A stretch of DNA of 22,827 bases, taken from positions 1 to 22,827 of the IMG/VR virus record IMGVR_UViG_3300045934_000051; one strand, written 5' to 3'. The notes below the pieces were generated by a model, which was given only the letters and a program-made list of their open reading frames with translations, made no database searches and had not been told where the DNA came from. The translations under genes and the position numbers were made by a program. Each line of letters starts with the position of its first letter. Positions within the stretch are counted from its first letter, which is position 1. This stretch comes from a virus. This document shows positions 1-6,787 of the stretch, one piece after another.

Positions 1-272
1 CCGAGCCGGTGAGGCCGGTCGGCCCGGTCGGGCCTTGCGCCCCGCCGGCCCCCGCCGATCCCGTGATCCCGGTCGGGCCCGTGGGGCCTTGCGCCCCGCC
101 GGCCCCCGCCGATCCCGTGATCCCGGTCGGCCCCGTGGGGCCTTGCGCCCCGCCGGCCCCCGCCGATCCCGTGATCCCGGTCGGCCCCGTGGGGCCTTGC
201 GCGCCGCCCGCGCCGGCGGATCCCGTGAGGCCCGTCGGGCCCGTGGGGCCCGCGGCGCCGGTCAAGCCCGTT
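1..272 (-). repeat. 54-bp tandem repeat inside the collagen-like gene
   Basis: Near-identical 54-bp units begin at 57, 111, 165 and 219 on the plus strand (each starts GATCCCGTGA), with a partial unit running into the left edge. Each encodes 18 residues, that is six Gly-X-Y triplets, so gain or loss of a unit keeps frame. The repeats are coding minisatellite, not CRISPR: there are no unique spacers. Confidence 0.9.
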
Positions 273-1105
273 CCCGTAAGCCCGGTCGGGCCCGTCGGCC
301 CCGGTACGGTCGAGTCGGCCCCCGCTGAGCCGGTGATCCCGGTCGGCCCGGTCGCCCCGGCCGAGCCCGTCACGCCCGTTGGGCCCGTGGGGCCCGCCGA
401 GCCGGTAACCCCCGTCGGGCCTTGCCCCTCACCGGTCGGGCCCGTGGGGCCGGCTGAGCCGGTAACGCCCGTCGGCCCTTGTCCCTCGCCGGTCGGCCCC
501 GTCGAGCCCGCCGAGCCCGTCGCGCCCGTGGCGCCGGTGGGGCCCGTGGGCCCCGTGCCGGTGGGGCCCGTGGGGCCCGCCGAGCCCGCGGCACCCGCCG
601 AGCCGGTCGCCCCCGTCGGGCCCGTGGGCCCGTTCGCGCCCGCGGCGCCGGCGGATCCCGTGAGCCCGGTCGGGCCGGTTGCCCCCGCCGAGCCGGTCGC
701 GCCGGTGGGGCCCGTGCCGGTGGTCCCCGTCGGCCCCGTCGCGCCGGTCGCCCCGGTCGCCCCCGTCGGGCCAGGAATCGCGGCCTCGATATCCTCGAGC
801 GCCTTCGCGGTGATCGTGTTCCCGATTTGATCGCCGGCTTGAATCGCCCGCGCGCTCGAGCCCTCTTGCGCGCGCGCGATCGTGAGCACGTCGCCGACCT
901 TCGCGGTCACGCGGATAATTTCGGCGTTGGAGTTGAGCGGGAGGGCGCCGGCCGGCCAAACGGTACAGTTAAACCCTTGCGCGCCGGGATCAGGAAAGAG
1001 GGCCCCATGGCCGGCGGTGAGGGTCAGCGAGGTACCACTCAGCGCCGGCGAGGGCGCCGTTAGAACGGCGCTATATGCAAAATTGCCATGCGGATCAAAT
1101 GGCAA
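1..1105 (-). CDS. Collagen-like repeat protein, 3' end outside window
   Basis: The minus-strand frame is open from a TTG at 1105 to the window edge (at least 368 residues) with no stop. An in-frame TGA lies three codons upstream of the TTG, so the start cannot lie much further up. Residues 1-110 are a non-repeating head rich in beta-type sequence (starts [12 protein letters not shown], later [19 protein letters not shown]). From about residue 111 to the edge it is almost pure Gly-X-Y with GPT, GAT and GST triplets, which is the collagen signature. Collagen-like triplets are common in phage tail fibres and other virion surface proteins, where they form trimeric stalks; that role is inferred. 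The last 272 bases are near-identical 54-bp units. It is separated by 68 bp from the upstream small genes. The TTG start is the only reasonable choice in frame but lacks a strong ribosome site. Confidence 0.8.
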   Translation of the reverse strand, partial: MPFDPHGNFAYSAVLTAPSPALSGTSLTLTAGHGALFPDPGAQGFNCTVWPAGALPLNSNAEIIRVTAKVGDVLTIARAQEGSSARAIQAGDQIGNTITAKALEDIEAAIPGPTGATGATGATGPTGTTGTGPTGATGSAGATGPTGLTGSAGAAGANGPTGPTGATGSAGAAGSAGPTGPTGTGPTGPTGATGATGSAGSTGPTGEGQGPTGVTGSAGPTGPTGEGQGPTGVTGSAGPTGPTGVTGSAGATGPTGITGSAGADSTVPGPTGPTGLTGTGLTGAAGPTGPTGLTGSAGAGGAQGPTGPTGITGSAGAGGAQGPTGPTGITGSAGAGGAQGPTGPTGITGSAGAGGAQGPTGPTGLTGS

Positions 1106-1173
1106 TGTGGCTCATACCCTAGGGCAAGTTGACGAATTCGGCAAGCAACATTGCCGCGCGCGTCAAAATCGTT

Positions 1174-1431
1174 TCATCGAAGGATCGTCGCCAGGGCATC
1201 GGGGATCGTGCGCACGAGGTAACACTCGCCCGGCCACGTCGCCGCAAACCGCGCCCGCGCCGGCGATAAGCCCCTCGAGGGCGAGATCGTGATCAGCCAG
1301 GTTTTCGAATAGGTCGAGCAGAGCAGATCGGGTACCGCGCGCGACCCCGACAGGATGCAGACCGCCACGCCCCGCGCGCGCAACGCCTCGGCCATGCGGC
1401 GCCGTTTATCGCTTGCGCCATTTCGCCGCAT
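1174..1431 (-). CDS. VRR-NUC/Hjc-like nuclease-fold protein, probably inactive
   Basis: An 85-residue protein. Its pattern (basic helix, ARGVAVCILSGSRAVPDLL, a strand, a Leu-Ser-Pro helix, then CYLVRTIPDALATI) matches small phage resolvase-like proteins of the PD-(D/E)XK fold as I know them. In that family the PDLL aspartate (here D35) is followed by a strand carrying E-x-K. Here that strand reads WLITIS, with Thr48 and Ser50 where Glu and Lys are expected, so two catalytic residues appear to be missing. The chosen ATG (1431) overlaps the upstream gene by 26 bp; an internal ATG at 1395 is an alternative that leaves a 10-bp gap. The family call is from motif recall only. Confidence 0.6.
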   Translation of the reverse strand: MRRNGASDKRRRMAEALRARGVAVCILSGSRAVPDLLCSTYSKTWLITISPSRGLSPARARFAATWPGECYLVRTIPDALATILR

Positions 1432-1639
1432 CGGGGCACGTCGCAAAATGGCTTGTCGTTTTCGACATGTCAACGCGTCCCGTGCCGACCTCGACGGGCT
1501 CGACCAGCACGATCGGCGCGTTGAACGGCATCGCGCGGCCGGTGAGCGTCATTTCGGCCCACTCGACCGGTTGATGGCACGAACGGCATTCGCCGCGGCG
1601 CCGGGTTTTCACCTCGATCAAAATCGGTCGCAACGTCAT
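1406..1639 (-). CDS. Small zinc-ribbon-like phage protein
   Basis: 77 residues. A C-x2-C pair occurs near residues 18-21 (CRSC) and a later His/Cys pair (HFATC) lies near the C terminus, which together could bind one zinc ion. The middle (MPFNAPIVLVEP) looks like a beta hairpin. The ATG overlaps the upstream stop as ATGA, which supports the start and suggests translational coupling. Function unknown; proteins of this kind often sit beside phage resolvase-like genes, as here. Confidence 0.75.
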   Translation of the reverse strand: MTLRPILIEVKTRRRGECRSCHQPVEWAEMTLTGRAMPFNAPIVLVEPVEVGTGRVDMSKTTSHFATCPDAAKWRKR

Positions 1640-1881
1640 CCCTCACGCCCGCATGCGTTGCACTTCAAGCCGAGATCGCCTTTCGTTTTCGCGCAATGCC
1701 AGCAGCGATACACCCCATCGGGGCCTTTCATCGAAAAATCATGCTCGACCCCGATCCGGCCCGGGCACCGCCAGGCCTCGCGGATCGGCCGCGCCGGCCG
1801 CGCCGGCCGCTCGGCTTGCGCCCGCGCCGCCGCGAGGTCGCGCTCGCGTTGAATGCGATCGCGGAGATCGCGCCGGCTCAT
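1636..1881 (-). CDS. Small zinc-ribbon protein with basic helix
   Basis: 81 residues. The first 45 residues form an Arg/Ala-rich helix (MSRRDLRDRIQRERDLAAAR) and the end carries CWHC and CNAC, a classic four-cysteine ribbon. The frame is open much further upstream, but the ATG at 1881 overlaps the preceding stop as ATGA and gives the compact product, so I chose it. It could be a nucleic-acid-binding accessory factor (inference). No family is recognised. Confidence 0.75.
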   Translation of the reverse strand: MSRRDLRDRIQRERDLAAARAQAERPARPARPIREAWRCPGRIGVEHDFSMKGPDGVYRCWHCAKTKGDLGLKCNACGREG

Positions 1882-2297
1882 ACGAAATCTTTCGGCGGCG
1901 TCGGGATCTCGCGGTGCTTCGGGCGCCACAAATGCAACACGCAAGGGTGAGCGTTGATGTACTCCGATTGCCGGGGATGCAGTTGCATGACGACATCCTC
2001 GGGATCCCAACATAGGCTTTTGACAAATTGCATTTCTTTCCACGTGGGCACGCGTGATTGCAACGTGCGAGACTGGCGCCCCGGTACCGGTAACCCGAAG
2101 GCATCGGTCAGGCCAGGCCGCCCCTTGTACGCGCGTACGGACACATGCTCCCAGGGCTCGCGCACCCACTCGGGATCGGTGCCGTCACTGCAAATCAACG
2201 CGAGCGACCATCCCGGCTCGGGCGAGTCGATCACGAAGGCGCCACTATCGCCCTCGCCCATAGCGATCACTTGCGCGTCGGGTCGGTGAAAACTCAT
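1878..2297 (-). CDS. DUF7694-like phage protein
   Basis: 139 residues. The segment VPTWKEMQFVKSLCW, then DPEDVVMQLHP, then CVLHLWRP, closely resembles a domain I know as DUF7694, widespread in phage early regions and of unknown function. The N-terminal 60 residues (FVIDSPEPGWSLALICSDG) look like a beta-rich extension. The ATG at 2297 overlaps the upstream stop as ATGA; the longer open frame to 2414 is probably not translated. The DUF number is from memory and should be confirmed by profile search. Confidence 0.75.
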   Translation of the reverse strand: MSFHRPDAQVIAMGEGDSGAFVIDSPEPGWSLALICSDGTDPEWVREPWEHVSVRAYKGRPGLTDAFGLPVPGRQSRTLQSRVPTWKEMQFVKSLCWDPEDVVMQLHPRQSEYINAHPCVLHLWRPKHREIPTPPKDFV

Positions 2298-2587
2298 TGC
2301 ACCGTCACCGGTAACCAGGGCATCGGCTCGGGCACCGTCTCGGGCTCGGTGCAATACGTCGTGAGATCCGCGACTTGCGCGACCCGCTCGACCCCATGCT
2401 CGAGCGTCACACATTCGCCGACCATCCGCCGCAAGATCGGATCGTCGATCCGATCGAGAATCCGCACGAGCACGATCGCGAGCGCGAGCACCGCCTCGCC
2501 GGGGATCGCGTCGGGCCCGTCGGTGCTATCGGCGATCTCGAGCGTCATCGCCTCGATCCGCTCGACTACGGGATCCCGTGTCGTCAT
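2294..2587 (-). CDS. Hypothetical small acidic protein
   Basis: 97 residues, acidic, mostly predicted helix (VVERIEAMTLEIADSTDG, VLALAIVLVRILDRIDDPI), ending in a proline-rich tail. It starts with ATG overlapping the previous stop (ATGA) and ends in an ATGA with the next gene, so it sits inside a coupled series. No motif identifies it. Confidence 0.7.
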   Translation of the reverse strand: MTTRDPVVERIEAMTLEIADSTDGPDAIPGEAVLALAIVLVRILDRIDDPILRRMVGECVTLEHGVERVAQVADLTTYCTEPETVPEPMPWLPVTVQ

Positions 2588-3117
2588 GATTCGACCTCCT
2601 CGAGGAGCGGCGCCTCGGCGAGCGCCGGTACCGTCGCGATCGTGTCGTCAGGAAACAAACCCGGCTCGGCCTCGGTGGTCGTCACAAACCGTTGCCCGAG
2701 TAACCAGTCGTGCAAAAACTCGAGATCGCGCCGCCCGACCGGGCCAAATGAGCCCTTCCAGATAAACGCAAAGCCGTCGACGTTTTTTTCAGTTCGCGCG
2801 TACGTCGCCGCGATCAGCACTTGATCAAATACGATCGCCGGCTTGCTCGTATCAGGTGCCGCGTACACCTCGAGCCGTTGCCGCGGCACGCCGAGGGTAA
2901 AGTCGACGCGCTTTAAGTGGGGTTGCGGCTCGGGATGATTGAGCTTGAATAGCGTCGCGCGCACGAGGCCGGGCAACGCGCGCGCGAGGTCGGCCTCGAA
3001 AGGTTGCACCCGAAGCCGTACGGTGATGATCTTCACCTCCTCGCCCTCGCGATCCTCGACCCCGTGAGCGATTTGATCGAGAAACATCCCGACCTTTGCC
3101 ACGTCAAAAAGTTTCAA
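2584..3117 (-). CDS. Conserved phage protein of unknown function
   Basis: 177 residues from a TTG at 3117. I prefer this start because GGGAGG lies a few bases upstream and the product then begins MKLFDVAKVGMFLDQIAHG, which resembles a phage family I have seen in early regions. The middle (EEVKIITVRLRVQPF, later KPAIVFDQVLIAATYAR) is beta-rich and the end is FGPVGRRDLEFLHDWLLGQ followed by an acidic tail. It overlaps the end of the sigma-like gene by 14 bp. A longer frame runs to 3162 but lies wholly inside the upstream gene. The role is unknown. Confidence 0.75.
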   Translation of the reverse strand: MKLFDVAKVGMFLDQIAHGVEDREGEEVKIITVRLRVQPFEADLARALPGLVRATLFKLNHPEPQPHLKRVDFTLGVPRQRLEVYAAPDTSKPAIVFDQVLIAATYARTEKNVDGFAFIWKGSFGPVGRRDLEFLHDWLLGQRFVTTTEAEPGLFPDDTIATVPALAEAPLLEEVES

Positions 3118-4171
3118 TGAGGCCTCCCTTTCCAATTGAGACCGGCGGAATCTTTGGATCACGATTCGTAATTTCGGAAAACGACAACGCCATAACGCGC
3201 GCGCTTTCGATCAAGGCGGGATCTTGCGGGTAATCGAACGCCACACGAAGCGCCGGGTACAATCGCGATATCGGCTCGAGCAAGATTTTCACGTTCGCAT
3301 ACGCACAATCGCCCTCGACCTCGATCGAGGCACGCCCGATCGCGCGCACAAAGCATTCGAGCACGGGGATCTCATTGGCCGGTCGCAATGCGCCACGTTG
3401 AAAACCAGTCTCGAGCGAGCCATCCATTCGCGCCACCAAGATCCGCCCGCGCGGATCGGGATAAATCACGGTTGCCGGATCGACGATCGGCGGCGACTCG
3501 ACCTTGACCGCGGCGGGTTCGCGTTTGGCTTGGTCCTCTATCGAGGCGGTATCGGTGATCCCGACGAATGGGCGCAAGTGTTTACTTCGGCTCGGATGTC
3601 GTAATTTTCTGAGCGCCTTCGCTTCAATCGCGCGCACGCGTTCACGGCCGATTTTGAATTCGTGGCCCACGTCCTCGAGTGTCTCGGCGTCATTCCCATT
3701 GAGCCCAAATCGCCGCTCAATGATTCGCCGCTCGCGTGGGGTGAGTTTGTCGAGAGCAACCGCGATCGCCGCGCGTAATTCGTCTTTCTCAATGGAGTCA
3801 TCCTGAACGGGCGGCAACGATAAACGACGCGCAGCCGTGAGCGAGAGGAATCGATCGCTACTCAATTCCGCGACTCGCCGCGTTGGGAATCCGCCGTATA
3901 AATCTGGCGGGAATAATTCATCGGGCCCGAGGCCGGTAATCTCACATAACCGTCGAGGTGTACGTCGGAGCGGATCCTCGTCGCCGGCGGTCACATTCGA
4001 CCGAGGCGGCCGCTTATAGGGGTTTTCAGAGAGATTTAAATACTCGCCGACCATCCGCTGATCGAGCGCATGCCGGCGGCAAAAGTCGGCCACGCTTGGA
4101 TACACGTCAAAGATCGCATGCCAAAGCACATTATTTCGACAACGCAATTCAAGCCGAAGGTCGTTTACCAT
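3104..4171 (-). CDS. Sigma-70 region 4-like transcription factor with extra C-terminal domain
   Basis: 355 residues in three parts. Residues 1-95 resemble an XRE-like N-terminal domain found in phage sigma-like proteins (LRLELRCRNNVLWHAI, then SVADFCRRHALDQRMV, ending in LCEITGLGPDELFP). Residues 134-200 are a clear sigma-70 region 4: LDKLTPRERRIIERRFGL, then ETLEDVGHEFKIGRERVR and AIEAKALRKLRHPSRSKHLR, so it should bind a -35-like element and touch RNA polymerase. Residues about 235-355 form a third domain I do not recognise. No region 2 is visible, so it is not a complete sigma factor. It overlaps the upstream nuclease-like gene by 7 bp and is probably a regulator of later phage transcription (inference). 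Confidence 0.85.
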   Translation of the reverse strand: MVNDLRLELRCRNNVLWHAIFDVYPSVADFCRRHALDQRMVGEYLNLSENPYKRPPRSNVTAGDEDPLRRTPRRLCEITGLGPDELFPPDLYGGFPTRRVAELSSDRFLSLTAARRLSLPPVQDDSIEKDELRAAIAVALDKLTPRERRIIERRFGLNGNDAETLEDVGHEFKIGRERVRAIEAKALRKLRHPSRSKHLRPFVGITDTASIEDQAKREPAAVKVESPPIVDPATVIYPDPRGRILVARMDGSLETGFQRGALRPANEIPVLECFVRAIGRASIEVEGDCAYANVKILLEPISRLYPALRVAFDYPQDPALIESARVMALSFSEITNRDPKIPPVSIGKGGLIETF

Positions 4172-4539
4172 CGGGCAAACATCGGGAGTTCCCCGCGCCA
4201 GGCGAGCGCGCCGCGGATCGTCTCGACCGCGGTCGCGTTGCGGATTTGAATTTCGGTGAAGCGCAACACGCGCCAGCCGAGCAGGACCGCGGCGTTATAT
4301 TTTTCGGTGTCGGCACTAAACCCGGCCCCGCGCGTATGCCGCCCCTTCGAAAAGATCGCGCCCTCGACCTCGGCGATCAGGGCATGCTCGAGCCACACGA
4401 AATCGGCCCGCCATTTCCTCGAGGGATGAAAGGGAAACTCGCGCGCCGGCGGCGGGAGGTGCGCCGCGAGAATTTGCGCGTAAAGTTTTTCCTCCCACTT
4501 GGAGTCGGCCTTGCGCCGCGGCGCGCGCAGAATGATCAC
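4165..4539 (-). CDS. DUF559/Vsr-like PD-(D/E)XK endonuclease
   Basis: 124 residues. The order PSRKWRADFVW, then HALIAEVEG, then FSADTEKYNAAVLLGWRVLRFTEIQI matches small phage and bacterial DUF559/Vsr-type nucleases. The RADF aspartate and the EVEG strand supply the PD-(D/E)XK-like acidic residues, and the final strand (WRVLRFTEIQI) is the family's ending. In phages these often act in place of RusA or another resolvase. The ATG overlaps the upstream stop (ATGA). The specific substrate cannot be read from sequence. Confidence 0.75.
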   Translation of the reverse strand: MIILRAPRRKADSKWEEKLYAQILAAHLPPPAREFPFHPSRKWRADFVWLEHALIAEVEGAIFSKGRHTRGAGFSADTEKYNAAVLLGWRVLRFTEIQIRNATAVETIRGALAWRGELPMFARW

Positions 4540-4787
4540 GCGCGCCCTCCGGCCGGCCGATCGTTGTCGCGCGGATCAAACGGTTCGGGATTGTCCTCGG
4601 CCTCGGCGGCCAGGCGCGCGATCGCCCGCGCGAGCTTGCCGAGGTCGGCGGTGTCGACGAGCACCTCGTACCGCAAAAGCACCGGCCCGGTCGCCGAGAT
4701 AATCAAATCGACATCGCGCGCATTGGGCGGTACGAGCCCCTCGTTGATCAGAAAATGGCCGAGTGTCGTTCCATGGTATTGCTTCAC
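4536..4787 (-). CDS. Hypothetical protein, 83 residues
   Basis: The start is a GTG overlapping the upstream TGA as GTGA, which gives MKQYHGTTLGHFLINEGLVP. The middle (DLIISATGPVLLRYEVLVD) is beta-type, followed by a helix (LGKLARAIARLAAEAED) and an acidic, disordered tail. The upstream in-frame extension to 4892 would lie entirely inside the neighbouring gene and looks like shadow sequence. No family recognised. Confidence 0.65.
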   Translation of the reverse strand: MKQYHGTTLGHFLINEGLVPPNARDVDLIISATGPVLLRYEVLVDTADLGKLARAIARLAAEAEDNPEPFDPRDNDRPAGGRA

Positions 4788-5263
4788 CACGTGCGCACCT
4801 CCGGCGGAATGGCGCAAAATTTCACGTACGCGATCGGGCACACGTACACAGGGATCGGGCGATTGCGGATCGGGAGGGTTTCGGTTTCCCACTTCGGCGC
4901 CGTGCCGCCCTCGACAATCGCGGCGACCGTGCCGGCGGTGTTGACAATCACGTACAGATGCGGCTTAGGGTGGGCTTTATCCCACTTGCGCACCGAATCG
5001 ACGATCACACTTGGAAAGGGAAAATCGGCGGCGCCTGTAAACGCGAGCGATCGGCGTTTCACCTCATAGCGGAGGATCACCTCGAGGTCACCGTGATCGC
5101 CGTAGTCCTCGATCTCCTCGACCGTCGGCCGCACCTCGAGCGCGCGGACGGTGACATGCTTTCCCAGGGAATGCAGCCACCGCGCGACGAGCCACACCGC
5201 GCGCTCGCTTTCCTTGATGTCGGCTTTGAACGTCGGATCGATCGCGTCGAGATCGGGCCTCAT
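4784..5263 (-). CDS. PD-(D/E)XK-like phage protein
   Basis: 159 residues. The core (GDLEVILRYEVKRRSLAF, then DFPFPSVIVDSVRKWD, then YVIVNTAG) resembles a phage family I know with a conserved D...E-V-K strand followed by F-P-F-P, consistent with a PD-(D/E)XK nuclease fold. Asp in GDLE and Glu and Lys in YEVKRR are the candidate active-site residues. It is coupled by ATGA upstream and GTGA downstream. It could also be an inactive binding protein; no biochemical role is known to me. Confidence 0.65.
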   Translation of the reverse strand: MRPDLDAIDPTFKADIKESERAVWLVARWLHSLGKHVTVRALEVRPTVEEIEDYGDHGDLEVILRYEVKRRSLAFTGAADFPFPSVIVDSVRKWDKAHPKPHLYVIVNTAGTVAAIVEGGTAPKWETETLPIRNRPIPVYVCPIAYVKFCAIPPEVRTW

Positions 5264-5556
5264 CCGGCCGCCTCATCATCGAAGGGAAGGCGCACTTTTC
5301 GGCCGCCCTTGCGCCCATCCGAGCGCCGCACGAAATCGGGCCGTTGATTGATATAGCGCACCGGCGCCGGCGGTGCCGTCGCCTCGAGCGGTGCCGGTTC
5401 CTCGAGCCGGGCGAGGAGTTCCTCGCACACGGCGCACAACGCATCGGCGGTGTCGCGCCCGCAATGCAGGCACCCCGACGGATCGTAGGGTTGCCGGCCG
5501 CGGGCCAGGTAGCGCCGGAGCTTGCCGATCAGCGTGGTTTTTAGCGGCGTGTCCAT
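5260..5556 (-). CDS. Zinc-ribbon protein
   Basis: 98 residues from ATG 5556. Residues about 25-50 hold CLHCGRDTADALCAVCEELL, a textbook C-x2-C...C-x2-C zinc ribbon. The N terminus is basic (LKTTLIGKLRRYLARGRQP) and the C terminus is Arg/Lys-rich then acidic. The start overlaps the upstream gene by 16 bp; the frame stays open to 5613, but the first ATG that fits a neighbour-like spacing is 5556. Likely a nucleic-acid-binding accessory protein (inference). Confidence 0.75.
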   Translation of the reverse strand: MDTPLKTTLIGKLRRYLARGRQPYDPSGCLHCGRDTADALCAVCEELLARLEEPAPLEATAPPAPVRYINQRPDFVRRSDGRKGGRKVRLPFDDEAAG

Positions 5557-5768
5557 GGTCCCTCTCGTCGACCGGCCGCGCGCCGGTGCTCGTCTACGTC
5601 GAGCCGGTCGCATGCCTCCTCGACGGTATCGAGGTTGTACGGAATCCGAAGGCCGGCGAGCCGCGTTTTCAACGCCTCTTTCAGATCCGCGCGACCGACA
5701 AAAGCCTCGGTCGCCGCGATCTCGCGGAGAATTTTCACCGTGACTTTCCGCAATTCTTCTCTCGTCAT
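5541..5768 (-). CDS. Hypothetical small helical protein, first gene after the phased array
   Basis: 75 residues, largely helical (MTREELRKVTVKILREIAA, then ADLKEALKTRLAG) with a basic tail. It is the first gene downstream of the 212-bp non-coding region with the 11-bp array, so its expression is likely controlled there. Codon use matches its neighbours. No family recognised; a winged-helix-type fold is possible but not shown. Confidence 0.65.
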   Translation of the reverse strand: MTREELRKVTVKILREIAATEAFVGRADLKEALKTRLAGLRIPYNLDTVEEACDRLDVDEHRRAAGRREGPWTRR

Positions 5769-5980
5769 CGCGACAAAAACGCGCGTAGCGCGGTTCTAAT
5801 TGCTATTAGTACGACGATCGTAGGGAAAGTACCCAGACGTACCGTCGAAGCAACGAAGCACGTAATACGGGTACGGGTACGGGGCTTCGTTTTGCTTCGC
5901 GTGTGCTTCAAGCACAACGCAAGCAGAGTGTAAGCAGGAATTAAGCAATGTGCTTCGTATGTGCTTTATGTTTGCTTGCC
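5769..5980 (-). promoter_or_regulatory. Non-coding regulatory or centromere-like region
   Basis: A 212-bp gap inside an otherwise tightly packed operon, visibly less GC-rich than its surroundings. It holds the 11-bp phased TGCTT array (5893-5988), two further AAGCA copies at 5848 and 5856, a repeated GGGTAC run at about 5869-5880, and a 5-bp inverted repeat (CTAAT/ATTAG) at 5796-5809 just upstream of the next gene. I see no convincing sigma-70 promoter pair. It could be an operator cluster, a centromere-like site or a second origin. Confidence 0.6.
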
Positions 5981-5988
5981 TTATGCTT
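5893..5988. repeat. Ten TGCTT/AAGCA half-sites at 11-bp spacing
   Basis: On the plus strand TGCTT begins at 5893 and 5904; AAGCA (its reverse complement) begins at 5910, 5921, 5932 and 5943; TGCTT begins again at 5951, 5962, 5973 and 5984. Spacing within each run is exactly 11 bp, so all sites in a run face the same side of the helix. The runs meet head-to-head at 5902-5916 (a 7-bp perfect inverted repeat) and tail-to-tail at 5943-5955. The last copy lies at the 3' end of the upstream gene, next to its stop codon. Confidence 0.85.
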
Positions 5989-6388
5989 CCCTTCGGTGTC
6001 GCGCCTTCGCGCGCCGCGTGAGCCCCGATTTCAAGCCCCCGAGCCGGCCCGCGCGGGCTTTGGTCTCGTGTTGCCGGTCTCGATGTTCTTTGTATTCCGC
6101 CGCGGTGAAGTTGTGATCGAGAAAATCGTGTATCTGATAGCCGCCGTTTTGTTTCTCCCAAAGGCCCGCGCTCACGAGCGCCTCGGCGACCTTGAGCGGT
6201 TGATCGCAATGCGCAAAATTCTTGACGACCGCGGCCGGTAAAAATCCGTCGGTCAGTTGCTTATTGGTCCAGATCAGCCCGACCGTAAATAGGCCCATCG
6301 CAATCGCGGGCCCGTCCTTCCCGATCAATTCGCCAGCGACAAAAATTTTTCGGTGATCGATTAGTGAGTCATCGAGTTTTGACCACAC
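5981..6388 (-). CDS. Replisome-organiser-type phage protein
   Basis: 135 residues from a GTG two bases after the upstream stop. The start (MWSKLDDSLIDHRKIFVAGE) and the middle (AMGLFTVGLIWTNKQLTDG, then VVKNFAHCDQPLKVAEALV) match the N-terminal winged-helix-like region of phage replication or replisome-organiser proteins I know, and HDFLDHNFTAAEYKEHRDR also fits. The C terminus is short and basic, so the usual second domain is missing; it may be an auxiliary DNA-binding protein rather than a loader. The phased array begins at its stop codon. Confidence 0.65.
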   Translation of the reverse strand: MWSKLDDSLIDHRKIFVAGELIGKDGPAIAMGLFTVGLIWTNKQLTDGFLPAAVVKNFAHCDQPLKVAEALVSAGLWEKQNGGYQIHDFLDHNFTAAEYKEHRDRQHETKARAGRLGGLKSGLTRRAKARHRREA

Positions 6389-6390
6389 GA

Positions 6391-6591
6391 CTAGAGATCC
6401 TCGCCGACCAGAACGGCCCCGACGGTTTCAACGATCGCGCCCCGCTCGAGGCGCACAAGCTCGGGCACGCGGTGATCGGGATGCGCCAGGCCGGCCCGGC
6501 GCCGATCGCACGTGGGCGAGGTGCACCCGACGTGCTCGTTACAGGTGTCGCAAATGTGCACGTGAAACCGTGCGATCTGTTCCGGTGTCAT
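6391..6591 (-). CDS. Small Cys/His-rich protein
   Basis: 66 residues starting MTPEQIARFHVHICDTC. His and Cys residues cluster in the first 30 residues (HVHICDTCNEHVGC then CD), enough for one zinc site. The remainder is a helix followed by an acidic end. ATGA coupling upstream supports the start. No family recognised. Confidence 0.6.
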   Translation of the reverse strand: MTPEQIARFHVHICDTCNEHVGCTSPTCDRRRAGLAHPDHRVPELVRLERGAIVETVGAVLVGEDL

Positions 6592-6785
6592 CGCGCCCGC
6601 CGTTTCTTGGTGGGTTGATCACGCAGCCAGCGCAAAAACGCCGCGTACTCGGGCGCATGTTGCCGACGGTGATCGAGGTACCCGACGTGCTCGGCGCGGC
6701 GCCAGCGCGCCCGCACCCGCACGAGCCCGTGCACCGTGATCACCACGAGCGCCACGAGACCGATCGCCAGCCAATCCGCGAGCAT
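6588..6785 (-). CDS. Small single-pass membrane protein
   Basis: 65 residues. Residues 3-24 (ADWLAIGLVALVVITVHGLV) form one hydrophobic helix, followed by a strongly basic cytoplasmic-type tail. The ATG at 6785 lies 2 bp after the upstream stop, preceded by a G-rich stretch (GGGGGT). A much longer frame is open upstream, but it runs inside the ATPase gene. It is not in a lysis cassette, so calling it a holin would be unsupported. Confidence 0.65.
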   Translation of the reverse strand: MLADWLAIGLVALVVITVHGLVRVRARWRRAEHVGYLDHRRQHAPEYAAFLRWLRDQPTKKRRAR

Positions 6786-6787
6786 GG

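Noticed and set aside
1-272. Possible CRISPR array
   Set aside because: The 54-bp units are tandem with no spacers and stay in frame as six Gly-X-Y triplets.
9-830. Long plus-strand frame rich in V-G-P repeats
   Set aside because: It is the complement of the minus-strand collagen-like gene. Gly-X-Y coding on one strand gives open Pro/Val/Gly frames on the other because no TA or CA codon starts occur.
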